From positions 750,618 to 814,617 of the forward strand of contig NZ_JAHKPY010000002.1 of assembly GCF_018860745.1 (NCBI RefSeq): a DNA stretch of 64,000 nucleotides, given 5' to 3'. Below, piece after piece: positions 19,641 through 29,700 of this stretch. Positions within the stretch are counted from its first letter, which is position 1; every line of letters starts with the position of its first letter. This DNA is from Zobellia uliginosa. GTDB taxonomy: Bacteria > Bacteroidota > Bacteroidia > Flavobacteriales > Flavobacteriaceae. The position numbers were made by a program, and so were the translations under genes. The notes below the pieces were generated by a model that made no database searches, was not told the origin of the DNA, and saw only the letters and a list, made by a program, of their open reading frames with translations.

Positions 19641-20338
19641 GAATACTAAAACCAACAATGTGGCTACTGTTATTAGTTGTAATGACCGCATGCCCGGGCA
19701 GTAAAGATGATGGTCGGGAAGAAGGTGATATGGGAGACCCTGGTAGTGTAAGTTTGGTTTTTCCTGAGAACAACTCAGAATGTACCGAGGGTAATACGGT
19801 CAACGACCAGCAAAGTGCCATTACTTTTCAATGGCAGACTTCGGAAAACGCAGATAGTTATGAGGTGAATGTAAAGAACCTTCAAAATGGAGATACGCAA
19901 GTAACGGAATCCCCAAGTAACGAGGCTACCCTAACGCTCAATAGTAATACACCATATGAGTGGTATGTGACAACTAGTAGCGAAGATTCCGAAACGGCTC
20001 CAAAAAGTGCTATCTGGAAGTTCTATAATGCAGGTGAAGGCGTGATTAATTATGCTCCTTTTCCGGCCGAAGCTTTTTACCCCAAGAGGGGAGCGACTAT
20101 CTCCGCAAATTCTAGTGTAGCCTTAGAATGGAAGGGAGACGATGTGGATGATGATATCACGGAATTTGAAGTGTTTTTCGGTACGGAAACTACACCATCA
20201 ACATCATTAGGTGGTTCTGCCCAAAATAAAATGAATGTAAATATAGCATCCGGCAATACCTATTATTGGCAGGTGAAAACCGTGGATGGAGCAGGAAACA
20301 CATCAATATCAGAGATTTTCAATTTTAAAGTGGAATAA
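19637..20338 (+). CDS. Fibronectin type III-like lipoprotein, partner of the M4 protease
   Basis: This 233-residue lipoprotein has the lipobox MTAC with Cys at residue 19. Two fibronectin III-like beta domains follow, recognisable from FQWQTSENADSYEV, YEWYVTT, VALEWKGDDVDDDI and TYYWQVKTVDGAGN. It is paralogous along its length to the lipoprotein at 30416-31120, which follows the other giant T9SS cargo gene in the same way. The ATG overlaps the protease stop (ATGA), so translation is coupled. A role in anchoring or receiving the cargo at the surface is inferred from this repeated pairing, not from known members. Confidence 0.85.
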   Translation: MRILKPTMWLLLLVVMTACPGSKDDGREEGDMGDPGSVSLVFPENNSECTEGNTVNDQQSAITFQWQTSENADSYEVNVKNLQNGDTQVTESPSNEATLTLNSNTPYEWYVTTSSEDSETAPKSAIWKFYNAGEGVINYAPFPAEAFYPKRGATISANSSVALEWKGDDVDDDITEFEVFFGTETTPSTSLGGSAQNKMNVNIASGNTYYWQVKTVDGAGNTSISEIFNFKVE

Positions 20339-20349
20339 AAATTACTACA

Positions 20350-21636
20350 ATGAAAAAGCGACAAATAATTAATTACCTTTTTCTATCGCTCTTGACCATT
20401 GTTATGGCCAGTTGCTCTAAAGATGACGGGGTGGAACTCAATGAAAACGGGGAAGTGGTCCATCCGGAAAAAGGCGGACAGATTGTAGCAGGAGACCCGT
20501 TACTCAATGATTTCGTTATCGCGGCCAAAGATGAAACCATTTATACGGTTGATGCCCAAACCGGCGAAGAAACCGTGATTTATTCTTTTCCGGACCTTAC
20601 CGACTTTGTAGGACCAGCGGATTATAACAATGGTACTATTTATGTAACATCCGATGATAACTCTATAAATGCGCTAAACGTAGCCGATAGACGTTTTTTA
20701 TGGGACCGGTACATGTTGGAATTTGATTTTGGCAGTATGGGGGCCACCCGCCCCATATGTATTGATGGGGTCTGTTATGCCTCTGGGGGATCTGGGGTGG
20801 TAGTTGCCGTAGATGAGGTCACGGGAATTTTAAAATGGTACTATAGCACCGAGCCCAATGGAAGATTGGATTATGTTTTGAACAATAACCAAGCTCCTGT
20901 AGTTTATGGGGATAAGGTCTATGTGTTTTCTGAAAAAAGCTATTATTCCGATGTGCCCTCCTACCTTCATATTCTGGATAAGGAAACTGGGCGCCTTATA
21001 CAAAAGCAAAAACTACCCTACGAACCAACCGGAGTCCCCCTATTTATGGAAAATACCATGTACTTACCGGCTAAAAATCTTTATGTAATTGATTTGGATA
21101 CATTTAACACCCTTTGGATGTTGGAAGTAAACGGTGTTGGAACCCCGTTTGTTTCTGGCGATAAATTGGTCGTGAACGCCATACCGTACGGTCAGAGTAT
21201 CGGTTCTGTGTTATATTGTTTGGATAAAAACAACCAAAGTATTCTTTGGGAGGTAGAAACCGGTGCGAATAGTCTTTGGGAGCCCTTAATTGTGGGGAAC
21301 GTGGTCTTTAGCAATTACGATAAAGGCACAAGTTTTCCGGGTGCCACTAATGCAAAGCCTTTTGCCCTAGACCTGCGAAACGGGGAAGAATTATGGAATA
21401 ACCAAGATGTATCTGTAGATTTTAGCCCCGTATACGCCAATGGCATGTTGTTTACCCATGGCCATGATATTTTAAGGAATAATAATGATCAAAATAGTGT
21501 AGGATTGTTGGCCATGGATGCTAATACCGGTGAGGTCTTATGGCTGAACCCTTTGTTTCGGTTTGGCTCCCATATCGCCCCTTTGGTTGTAGCCGACAAC
21601 GGCGTTTTTGGCCCTTCTTCCTATAGGAGTAAGTGA
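20350..21636 (+). CDS. PQQ-like beta-propeller lipoprotein
   Basis: The 428-residue protein has a lipobox MASC with Cys at residue 22 and a body of repeated blades of the PQQ/quinoprotein-propeller type (DAQTGEETVIYSF, DEVTGILKWYYS, DKETGRLIQKQ, DANTGEVLWLNP). No catalytic signature of a quinoprotein dehydrogenase or BamB signature was seen, so this is probably a binding or scaffolding propeller at the cell surface. It lies 11 nt after the fibronectin-like lipoprotein gene and is the last gene of the protease operon. A terminator hairpin follows at 21664. Confidence 0.85.
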   Translation: MKKRQIINYLFLSLLTIVMASCSKDDGVELNENGEVVHPEKGGQIVAGDPLLNDFVIAAKDETIYTVDAQTGEETVIYSFPDLTDFVGPADYNNGTIYVTSDDNSINALNVADRRFLWDRYMLEFDFGSMGATRPICIDGVCYASGGSGVVVAVDEVTGILKWYYSTEPNGRLDYVLNNNQAPVVYGDKVYVFSEKSYYSDVPSYLHILDKETGRLIQKQKLPYEPTGVPLFMENTMYLPAKNLYVIDLDTFNTLWMLEVNGVGTPFVSGDKLVVNAIPYGQSIGSVLYCLDKNNQSILWEVETGANSLWEPLIVGNVVFSNYDKGTSFPGATNAKPFALDLRNGEELWNNQDVSVDFSPVYANGMLFTHGHDILRNNNDQNSVGLLAMDANTGEVLWLNPLFRFGSHIAPLVVADNGVFGPSSYRSK

Positions 21637-21663
21637 ATATAAAATAAAGTTTGGTTTGTTGCT

Positions 21664-21699
21664 AAGAGTCCTATTTTATTGAGATAGGGCTCTTTTTTT
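21664..21699 (+). terminator. Intrinsic terminator of the protease operon
   Basis: An 11-bp stem (AAGAGTCCTAT with ATAGGGCTCTT, one T-G pair) and a 9-nt loop are followed by a run of seven T. The hairpin lies 28 nt after the propeller gene stop. Confidence 0.88.
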
Positions 21700-21716
21700 A
21701 TCAGTAAAAAATACGC

Positions 21717-21795
21717 TCTACTGGATTACCAGTAGAAAAAAATACAAAAAACGTGGTATTTCAAAAACGCAGGTCTTCAGATACCTTAGCACCAT
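21717..21795 (+). promoter_or_regulatory. Duplicated operator-promoter element, copy 2
   Basis: The palindrome CTACTGG-ATTA-CCAGTAG (21718-21735) is followed by AAATAC-N10-GTATTT. The promoter then has TTTC at 21759-21762, a 19-nt spacer and TACCTTAG at 21782-21789. The same order and spacing occur at 15106-15180. It lies about 60 nt upstream of the barrel protein gene at 21850, which it should drive. A shared regulator for the protease operon and this gene is inferred. Confidence 0.78.
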
Positions 21796-21849
21796 AAAAT
21801 AACTAGGGTTTCGAGAACACGAACATCCATAAACTTTAAAATTTATATT

Positions 21850-22431
21850 ATGAAAAAATCGGTAAAAGTACTTATGATTTTATTAATTGGTTCGCTAAGT
21901 TTTTCAGCTAATGCACAAATTTTTGGTGTAGAAGGTTCCGTAGGCCTTTCGAATATTAGCTCTCCTCAGGCAGATATTTCTGATCTTTATGGTAGGATTT
22001 TAGGAATAAAATTAGGGGGAACCATAGAGCTTGATATCACAGATGAATTATATGTAGGTTCAGGATTGTCATTTGCAAGAAAAGGAGCTACTACATCAAA
22101 TGATAATTTTAATCTGCTCTATTTAGAAGTGCCCATTAGCGCTAGGTATAATACTTTTGAGATAGGTGATTCTGGAGAATTCTATTTTTCCGCAGGATTT
22201 TATTTGGCTCCACTTTTATCTGCAAAAATTGGAGATACTAAATTGGATATAGGAACAGATATTAAAGGTTTTGATTTGGGTATGAATGGAGGTGTTGGTG
22301 TTATTTTTGATGATCGATTTGATATTGGATTATCCTACGAAAGTGGATTTTTAGATTTCTCTGCCAATGAATTTAACGAACAGAAAAACGTCGCTATAAT
22401 GTTATCTTTTGGTTACAAGTTTGATATGTAG
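21850..22431 (+). CDS. PorT-like outer membrane beta-barrel protein
   Basis: This 193-residue protein has a signal peptide ending SANAQ and alternating hydrophobic strands. Typical features of the small PorT/OmpW-like eight-strand barrels are GVEGSVGLSNIS, YVGSGLSFARKG, LEVPISARYNT and a final strand ending in an aromatic residue plus DM. Function is unknown. The upstream region carries the same operator-promoter as the protease operon, so the two are probably co-regulated. A terminator follows at 22538. Confidence 0.85.
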   Translation: MKKSVKVLMILLIGSLSFSANAQIFGVEGSVGLSNISSPQADISDLYGRILGIKLGGTIELDITDELYVGSGLSFARKGATTSNDNFNLLYLEVPISARYNTFEIGDSGEFYFSAGFYLAPLLSAKIGDTKLDIGTDIKGFDLGMNGGVGVIFDDRFDIGLSYESGFLDFSANEFNEQKNVAIMLSFGYKFDM

Positions 22432-22735
22432 AGGAGTAAGTTTTTTAGTAGCTTCAGCTAGTTAAAATGTAAGGTCTCTGTACTTAAATAGAGCCGGTTT
22501 TAAATAGGGTGGAAAAAATTATGTTGGTTTGGTTGAGACCCGTATCTATTAATTGGTACGGGTTTTTTGCTTTACTCATAAGCTGTTTATGGTATTGGTT
22601 TAGGGTAATGAGCTATAAAAAGTTGTGATATAAAACTAAGATGTTTTAAATTTAATAGTATTTCTCATAATTGGGGAGAGGGCTCTTTCAGGAATTTACT
22701 ATCTTACCATCACTAACACAAATCATTGACATTTT
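22432..22735. other. Intergenic stretch with one terminator
   Basis: The first half holds the terminator at 22538-22568. The second half is AT-rich, and TATCTTAC near 22700 is a weak candidate promoter -7 box for the following TerB-like pair. I saw no other gene or repeat. Confidence 0.5.
22538..22568 (+). terminator. Intrinsic terminator after the barrel protein gene
   Basis: ACCCGTATC pairs with GGTACGGGT over 9 bp (one T-G pair) with an 8-nt loop, followed directly by six T. Confidence 0.88.
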
Positions 22736-23065
22736 ATGCAGGAAGAAACAATAACTTTTACATTGGCCGAGAAACTGGCTATTGTTCATGTTATCAATTC
22801 TGTAATACTAGTAGATGGTCACGTTCATAATGGTGAAATAATTGCGCTGACCCAGCTCATGAAACAAATTGATTTTGATAGCAATTTTATAATGCAAGCT
22901 AGAAACATAGATAGTGAACAAGCCATACTTATATTAAAGGAAATGCCTGAAAAAAAGAAGGTAAATCTAGAATCTATTTTAGAAATGACGGCAATTTCGG
23001 ATGGTTTTAAACATGCAAAGGAAAATAGCTTAATGACTTATATTTTTGAATCTATGAACAAGTGA
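22736..23065 (+). CDS. TerB-like small protein
   Basis: This 109-residue cytoplasmic protein is all-helical in appearance. It carries the pattern of a TerB-type domain: LAIVHVINSVILVDGHVHNGEI near the N-terminus, where VDG.V...E marks the first acidic metal-binding-like loop, and a later AISDG segment. It shares this layout with the next gene, so the two look like a tandem duplication. TerB proteins are linked to tellurite resistance and envelope stress, but no other ter gene is nearby, so function is open. Confidence 0.7.
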   Translation: MQEETITFTLAEKLAIVHVINSVILVDGHVHNGEIIALTQLMKQIDFDSNFIMQARNIDSEQAILILKEMPEKKKVNLESILEMTAISDGFKHAKENSLMTYIFESMNK

Positions 23066-23083
23066 TGTTGATAAATATAAACT

Positions 23084-23437
23084 ATGAATACCAAGAAACC
23101 GGAAAAAGTACTATTTGATAAAGAGGAAAAAAAGGCTATTTATGTGATGACCAATCAGGTTGTTCTTGCCGATGGAACAGTTCACCCCAATGAGCTAGAG
23201 GCCATGAGTCAACTTCAGGAAGATATTGGTATGAATGCTATTTTAGTAAGTGATGCACAAGAAACAACGGTAGAAGAAGCTTTAGTTTCCCTTCACAATA
23301 TGACGTATCCTAAAAAGAAGGTTTTGGCTCAAATATTGGAAGACATGGCCGTGTCGGATGACCATTTACACGAAAAAGAAATGAATCTGATTATTCAGAC
23401 CTTTAAAAATATTGGAATAGGAGAGGAGACGGAGTAG
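23084..23437 (+). CDS. TerB-like small protein, tandem paralogue
   Basis: This 117-residue protein is parallel to the preceding gene product. VLADGTVHPNELEAMSQL matches the acidic loop, MTYPKKKVLAQILEDMAVSD matches the second half, and the C-terminus ends in a helix. It lies 18 nt after the previous stop, so the pair is one operon and may form a heterodimer. The family assignment rests on the acidic DG...E loops and the helical pattern. No substrate can be proposed. Confidence 0.7.
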   Translation: MNTKKPEKVLFDKEEKKAIYVMTNQVVLADGTVHPNELEAMSQLQEDIGMNAILVSDAQETTVEEALVSLHNMTYPKKKVLAQILEDMAVSDDHLHEKEMNLIIQTFKNIGIGEETE

Positions 23438-23504
23438 ATAGTTGGTGAAATGCCCCCATTTATGTAATTGATTTTTAGTTTGCCTTAACCTCTATCTAAT
23501 GCAT

Positions 23505-23671
23505 AGAATAGTAGCAACTATTTTCTGACTCCTACATTAGATGGTTATGTCCTTTAACCACTACTATTTCTAAAAGCTATCTTCATCTTCAAAATCATAT
23601 AATCCATTCATCGAGAATAGTAATTCTCAGGAAATAATAAGGATTTGCATGCGTTAGAAACAGACTATTCT
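23505..23671. promoter_or_regulatory. Repeated AGAATAGT motifs upstream of the giant repeat protein
   Basis: AGAATAGT occurs at 23505-23512 as half of an inverted repeat with ACTATTTTCT (23517-23526). It occurs again at 23614-23621 within the palindrome GAGAAT-AGTA-ATTCTC (23613-23628), and in inverted form at 23664-23671. This clustering in a 262-nt upstream region suggests a regulator-binding region, but no regulator is known. Confidence 0.4.
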
Positions 23672-23711
23672 ATCTAACCAGAGGTCTAACCAGCCCGCAT
23701 TGCCTTGTTTT

Positions 23712-26700
23712 ATGAAGAAGTTTATTCTTTTTTTTCTCCTTATTTTCTCGTTTTTTAGTTTTTATGGACAATGTCCTAATTCATTGATATACATAAATTC
23801 TCAGGCTGATTTAGATAATTTCAAAACTACGTACCCCAATTGTACGGAACTTTTAAAAAGTCTGTATTTAAATAGCCCTGATATCACAGACCTTTCAGCT
23901 CTAGACGAAATAACGGGTATAGCAGATAGTTTTACTATCAATAACACCAGTATTACCAATCTAAATGGTTTAGATAATTTAGTATCCGTGGGTAGTTTAA
24001 TTATTGAAAACAATGAGGCTTTACAGATGGTAACGGGGTTAGAAAACCTTTCAATAATTAACAATTTTACGGTAAGGTATAATTCCAATCTTATATCTAT
24101 AAATGGTTTATCTAATTTATCACGAATAGATAATGACTTTACTTTAACAAATGGCTCGGGATTAACCAATATAGCCGGTTTTAATGGTTTAACGGAAGTA
24201 GGTGGAAATATAACTATTGGTGGTATTGGTGTTGGAGACTTATCAGCATTTAATCAACTTGCAAATGTCCATGGTAATTTTTCAATTACCTCACTGAATG
24301 TAGACGACCTGCCGGATTTAAATGTGTTGCATACTATTGGAGGGGTATTGCTAATTAAACATCACGGAAATCTTGAATCTATTTCTGGATTTTCAAGTCT
24401 GGCACAAGTTGGAGGTTTGGATATTGATAATAATGACTTACTACAAAGTATTTCAGGACTTTCAGCCCTTGTGAATGTCAACGGAGATTTTATTCTTGGT
24501 CATTATTCCACATTGTCAAATTTTAATAAGGGTAATGATTTGCTAAATGATGTTTCGGGATTCAATTCTTTACAGACCGTTGTGGGAGATTTTTCGTTAA
24601 GAGGAAATAAAGTCCTACAGAATTTAATTGGCTTTGAACAGTTAGCAACAGTGCAAGGCGATTTTGAAATAGATAATAACCAAAGTTTGGAAAATCTAGA
24701 TGGATTAGAAGGCTTAGAATCTATTGGAGGCACATTTACTATTCGCGACAATAATAACCTTTTGGAAGTAGATGCATTGTTAAGCTTGAAAAACGTGAAT
24801 GGTGGTGTAAAAATATTTTCTACTGATGCTCTGTACAGCTTATCTGGTTTAAATGAGTTAGTTACCGTAGGTGGTGATTTTGTAATTGGTAGTGTAAGTA
24901 GTATATCAGGTAACGGTAATGATGCCTTAATTCAAGCAGATTTTACAGCGTTAGAATCGGTAGGAGGAAATTTTTATTTTAAACTTAACAAATTAATGCC
25001 AGATATTACTGGTTTTGATAATTTAGAGTCAATAGGTGGTTCTTTAAATATTTCAAGTAATAATGAAGTTGAACGTATTACAGGCTTTGGTAGTCTCACC
25101 AATATATTAGGTAGTATATCAATATCAGGTCTTGATAAACTTACTACGATATCTGGTTTTCAACAACTCCAAAATATTCCAACATATCTTTTAATTTGTG
25201 CTGGGGAAAAACTAGAAACAATTAGCGGTTTCTTAAATCTTATCAATGTTGGGTCAAATCTAACTATTTGTTCAAGCCCATCTGTATCAAGTCTTTCAGG
25301 TTTTCAAAACTTAGAGACTATTCAAGAAAATTTCATTATTTCTAATAATAATTATGACAATGGAAATTTAATCTATAGTGGTTTTACAAATTTTACAGAT
25401 TTTTCTAAATTGAAAAGTATAGGAGGAACATTTAAGATTGATAAACAGATAAGTCTTGAGAATTTTGATGGATTACAGGCATTAGAAACTATAGGAGAAG
25501 ATTTTATAGTAGAAACAGGTTTTCTTTCTTTAGATCAAACTTTTTATACATCCTCATTAACTTCAATGCAAGGGCTTACAGCTTTAAAAAGCGTAGGTCA
25601 AGATATGAGGATTCAGTATAACTCTTCTTTAATAAATTTTGATGGACTACAATCCTTAGAATCTGTTAATAGGTATATGACCATTTCTTATAATGATGCG
25701 TTACAAAATTTAAATGGTCTAGATGCCCTGGAAACCATTAATTCTAATTTAGCGATCAATTACAATAACAACCTAGTTGATCTTACAGGTTTGGAATCAT
25801 TAAAAACGGTTACCAATAACATAGATATTATAGCAAACCCAAAACTTGAAACTCTTGCAGGGTTAGATAATTTAGAAACATTTACAGTTTTAAAAATTGA
25901 TCAAAACAATTCACTCCTTAATGTAAATCACCTTAACTCTTTAAACTTAGCAGGAGTTGAATATTCCACCTTACATGTTAGCAACAATGAAAAACTAACT
26001 TCTCTTGAAGGTCTTGAGGCGATTACTCATTTAAGTTATATATTTTTAATATCTAATCCTGAACTTGTATCATTAGATGGACTGGAAAATCTAGAGGTGT
26101 TAGGGAATTTACATATTCAATCTCATTTAAAATTAAATGATTTATCCGCAATTGAAAATGCAGAACTTACAGCAGGTGGACTATTAAGAATACAATACAA
26201 TCCGGAATTATCGGAGTGTAGTGAAAAAAGTATTTGCAACTTCATTAAAACGAATGATCGAGTTAGCATTAACATGAATAATAATGGTTGTAAAACAAAA
26301 TGGGAAATCTTAGATCGTTGTGCAAACCCTGAAGATTTTGATGGAGATGGTGTATTAAATAGTATTGAGGATACTGATGGTACGGACCCAGATGATGGTT
26401 GTTCGTATGTTACTGCCAATCAAGATAGTGCCTTAATATCCGTTTTATGGGAAGAAGCAGATTGTGATAATGATGGTATACTCAACGGAGTAGAACTTAC
26501 AAATGGTACTAACCCAAAGATAGATGATACGGACGGCGACGGCGTTTTAGACGGTAATGATTCCAACCCAATAGATGCTTGTATTCCGTTTCAAAATAAA
26601 GCGTATACGGGTTACGATAGTTCAAGCGCCATTTGGCAGAATAATGATTGTGACGGAGATACCGTATCCAACGGTGATGAAATTACAGCGGGAACAAATC

Positions 26701-29700
26701 CTTATTCCAATGAATTACTTTATACAGATTCTACTTATCCTGATACGTTTGCTGAACAACGTATAGAAACGGTAGGCGGAGAAGCAAAATCCATTGCAAC
26801 CAATGGCACAACAGTAGTGGCAGGAATAAGAAGTGCTACGAGCAGTAAAGTTGAAATATATGCTAAAAACTCCAGTGGAGTTTGGGAAAAGAACCAAGAA
26901 CTTACATCTCCAAAAGCATCGGGAACTACAAGATTTGGTCAAGCTTTGGCCTTGTCTGAAAATACGTTAATTGTTTCCCAGCCTTATGATGATGAAAACC
27001 TGCCTGACACTGTATTTATATATCAAAAGGATGCTAACGAAACTTGGGTAGAAACGCAGCAAATTGAAGCATCTAGCGCTTTCTCTAATGATGGTTTTGG
27101 TAGTGCTTTGGCAGTTTCAGAGAACGTTCTTGTCTTGGCTGCAGGGGGAATAGCACCAAGTGGGGCGGTCTATATTTTTGAAAAAAATACGAGTAATGTT
27201 TGGGTAGAAACAGCAGAGCTTTATCCATCAGATGACCTTTTTGCTGGTGGTTTTGGAGAATCTGTTGCTATCTCCGGTAATCAAATAATAATTGGGGCTT
27301 CAGGTTATGACGCTACGGGTGCATTTATCTATGAAAAACAAAGTGATAATTCCTGGCAAGAAATACAACAGCTAAGTGCTCCGGACGGGCAGAATTATAC
27401 CTACGCAAGAGATGTGGCCATTACAGAGAATAGAATTGTCATAGGAGATGTAGGATACACGGATGTTGTTTATGATCAAGGCGAAACTATAGTTTATGAA
27501 AAAGGTTATAATGGACTATGGAATGAAGTTCAGACCCTAAAGGCTAGTAATGGTTATCAAGCGGATTACTTTGGGGATGCTTTGGCAATGAATAGCAATA
27601 GGATTGTAGTAAACATGTCCGTTGATCAAACCATTGAGGGATGGCTTTATGTATATCACAAATCTAATGGTGAGTGGGTTGAAACCCATATTTTGACCGA
27701 CACCGAAGGTTCAATTATAGATTTTGGGTATAACGTTGCCATTGGGGAAGGATTAATTGCAGCAACTTCTATGGACCATGTGTACTTTTTTGAAGACTCT
27801 TCTAATATGGATACGGATGGAGATGGAGTAGAGGACAGTATAGATAGTGACCCTAATGATCCTTGTTTGCCAATTCAACAGGACACGAATACAGCGTATG
27901 ATTCAAATAATGCCATATGGGCTGCAGCAGATTGTGATAATGACGGTATTTTAAATGGGGAAGAAGTATCTAATGGAACCAATCCATACCAAGCGGAAAC
28001 CTCTGCAGCGGCATGTTTTGAAATTTTTCCATCGGATGGAGCGGCATCAGATCTGTTCGGTAGAGTAATGGCAATGACCGAAGACGGAAATACTTTGGCA
28101 GCTTCTGCAAGTTATGATGATGATTTAGGAGAAAATAGCGGGTCTGTATATATTTTCAATAAAACAACGACAGGTGAATGGGCAGAAATCCAAAAGATAA
28201 CCGCATCAGACGGTGGTGAAGATGAAAATTTTGGATTTGCACTGACTTTTGCGGGAGAATCACTAGTTGTCAGCTCTTATCAGCAGAACTATAGAACTGG
28301 AGCAGTGTATGTTTTTGATAAATTGGCAACAGGCGTATGGCAACAGTCACAAAAGCTTTTAGCGTCTGACAGTACCTTTTATAAGCAATTTGGTTATGCT
28401 ATAGACGGAACGGAAAATCAAATTATAATAGGGGCATCAAATGACAACGAAAACGGTACAAATGCAGGTGCCGCTTATATCTTTAAAAAAGAAACGGACG
28501 GTAATTGGGTAGAAACCAAGAAATTAATGGCCTCTGATGCAGAAGCTCAAGATGCCTTTGGGATATCGGTATCTATTACCGCTAATACGGCAGTTGTTGG
28601 TTCTTTCTATGATGATGATGTAATAGAGAACAGTGGAGCAGTGTATGTCTTTGATAATACAATCAATGGAAATTGGACGGAAGTGGCTAAACTCAAGGCC
28701 TCAGATCCAAAAACATATGTAGGCTACGGAGTTAGCGTAGATCATACGGAAACTGATATCATTGTGGGCTCAGCATCTATAAATTCTAATAGTACTGAAA
28801 CGGGGACAGCTTATATTTACAAAAAAGCAAATGATGGTTCATGGATATCTGTAGAAAAACTAACTCCTGAAGACGGTATGGCCAAAGATAAGTTTGGTAT
28901 TGATGTAGCTATTAATGGAGATCGCATTGCATGTGGTATCAGTGGAGATGATGAAAATGGCTCCTCTGCAGGTGCGGTACAGCTTTTTTATCGATCTCAT
29001 ACTGGTGAATGGATCGGTTATGAGAAATTATTGGCATGTGGCACTTATGGAGAATACGCTGCTTTTGGAAACAGTATCAGCCTAACGAACAATTCAATTG
29101 CGGTAGGAACAAACTTTTACTCGGCCATTGGTTCTGGCTATGTTTTTGAGCTAGATGAGGTACCAAATGATACTGAGCCCCTTGTTGTTCAGCTAATACA
29201 AACTACATCTTTTGGTTGTAGTGAGGTAGGTGCCGTAGTTGAGGTAAATGTAACTGGCGGGTCGGAAGAGTATAATTACGAACTTTACAATGCTTCAAAT
29301 TCCATTTTGATTACAAGTAGTGCTATAAACAGTTTTGAAAATGTTGCAATAGGAACCTATTATGTTCTAGTAACCGATAGCAATTTAAATCAAGAGCAAA
29401 GTAATTACGTAACGATTACGGCATCGGAGCCAATTGCGGCAGAACTGAATATAGAACAAGTTACGTGCAATAGTACGAACAATGGTTCCATTATCATAAC
29501 GGCGACCGGTGGCTTAGCCCCATATCAATATAGTATTAATGCAGGGTCATTTCATTCTGAACCCAATTTTTCAAATCTTGGGACTGGTGACTATGATATC
29601 AGTATTCAAGATGCTAATGGATGTTCCATTCAGTTGTTTACTACCGTAACTAAAGAAACAGGATGTTCAGACTCAGATTTCACACTGCCAGTTGATAATT

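Noticed and set aside
23700-23711. TTG start for the giant repeat protein
   Set aside because: The ATG at 23712 gives a standard signal peptide (MKKFILFFLL), while the TTG form adds four residues before it.
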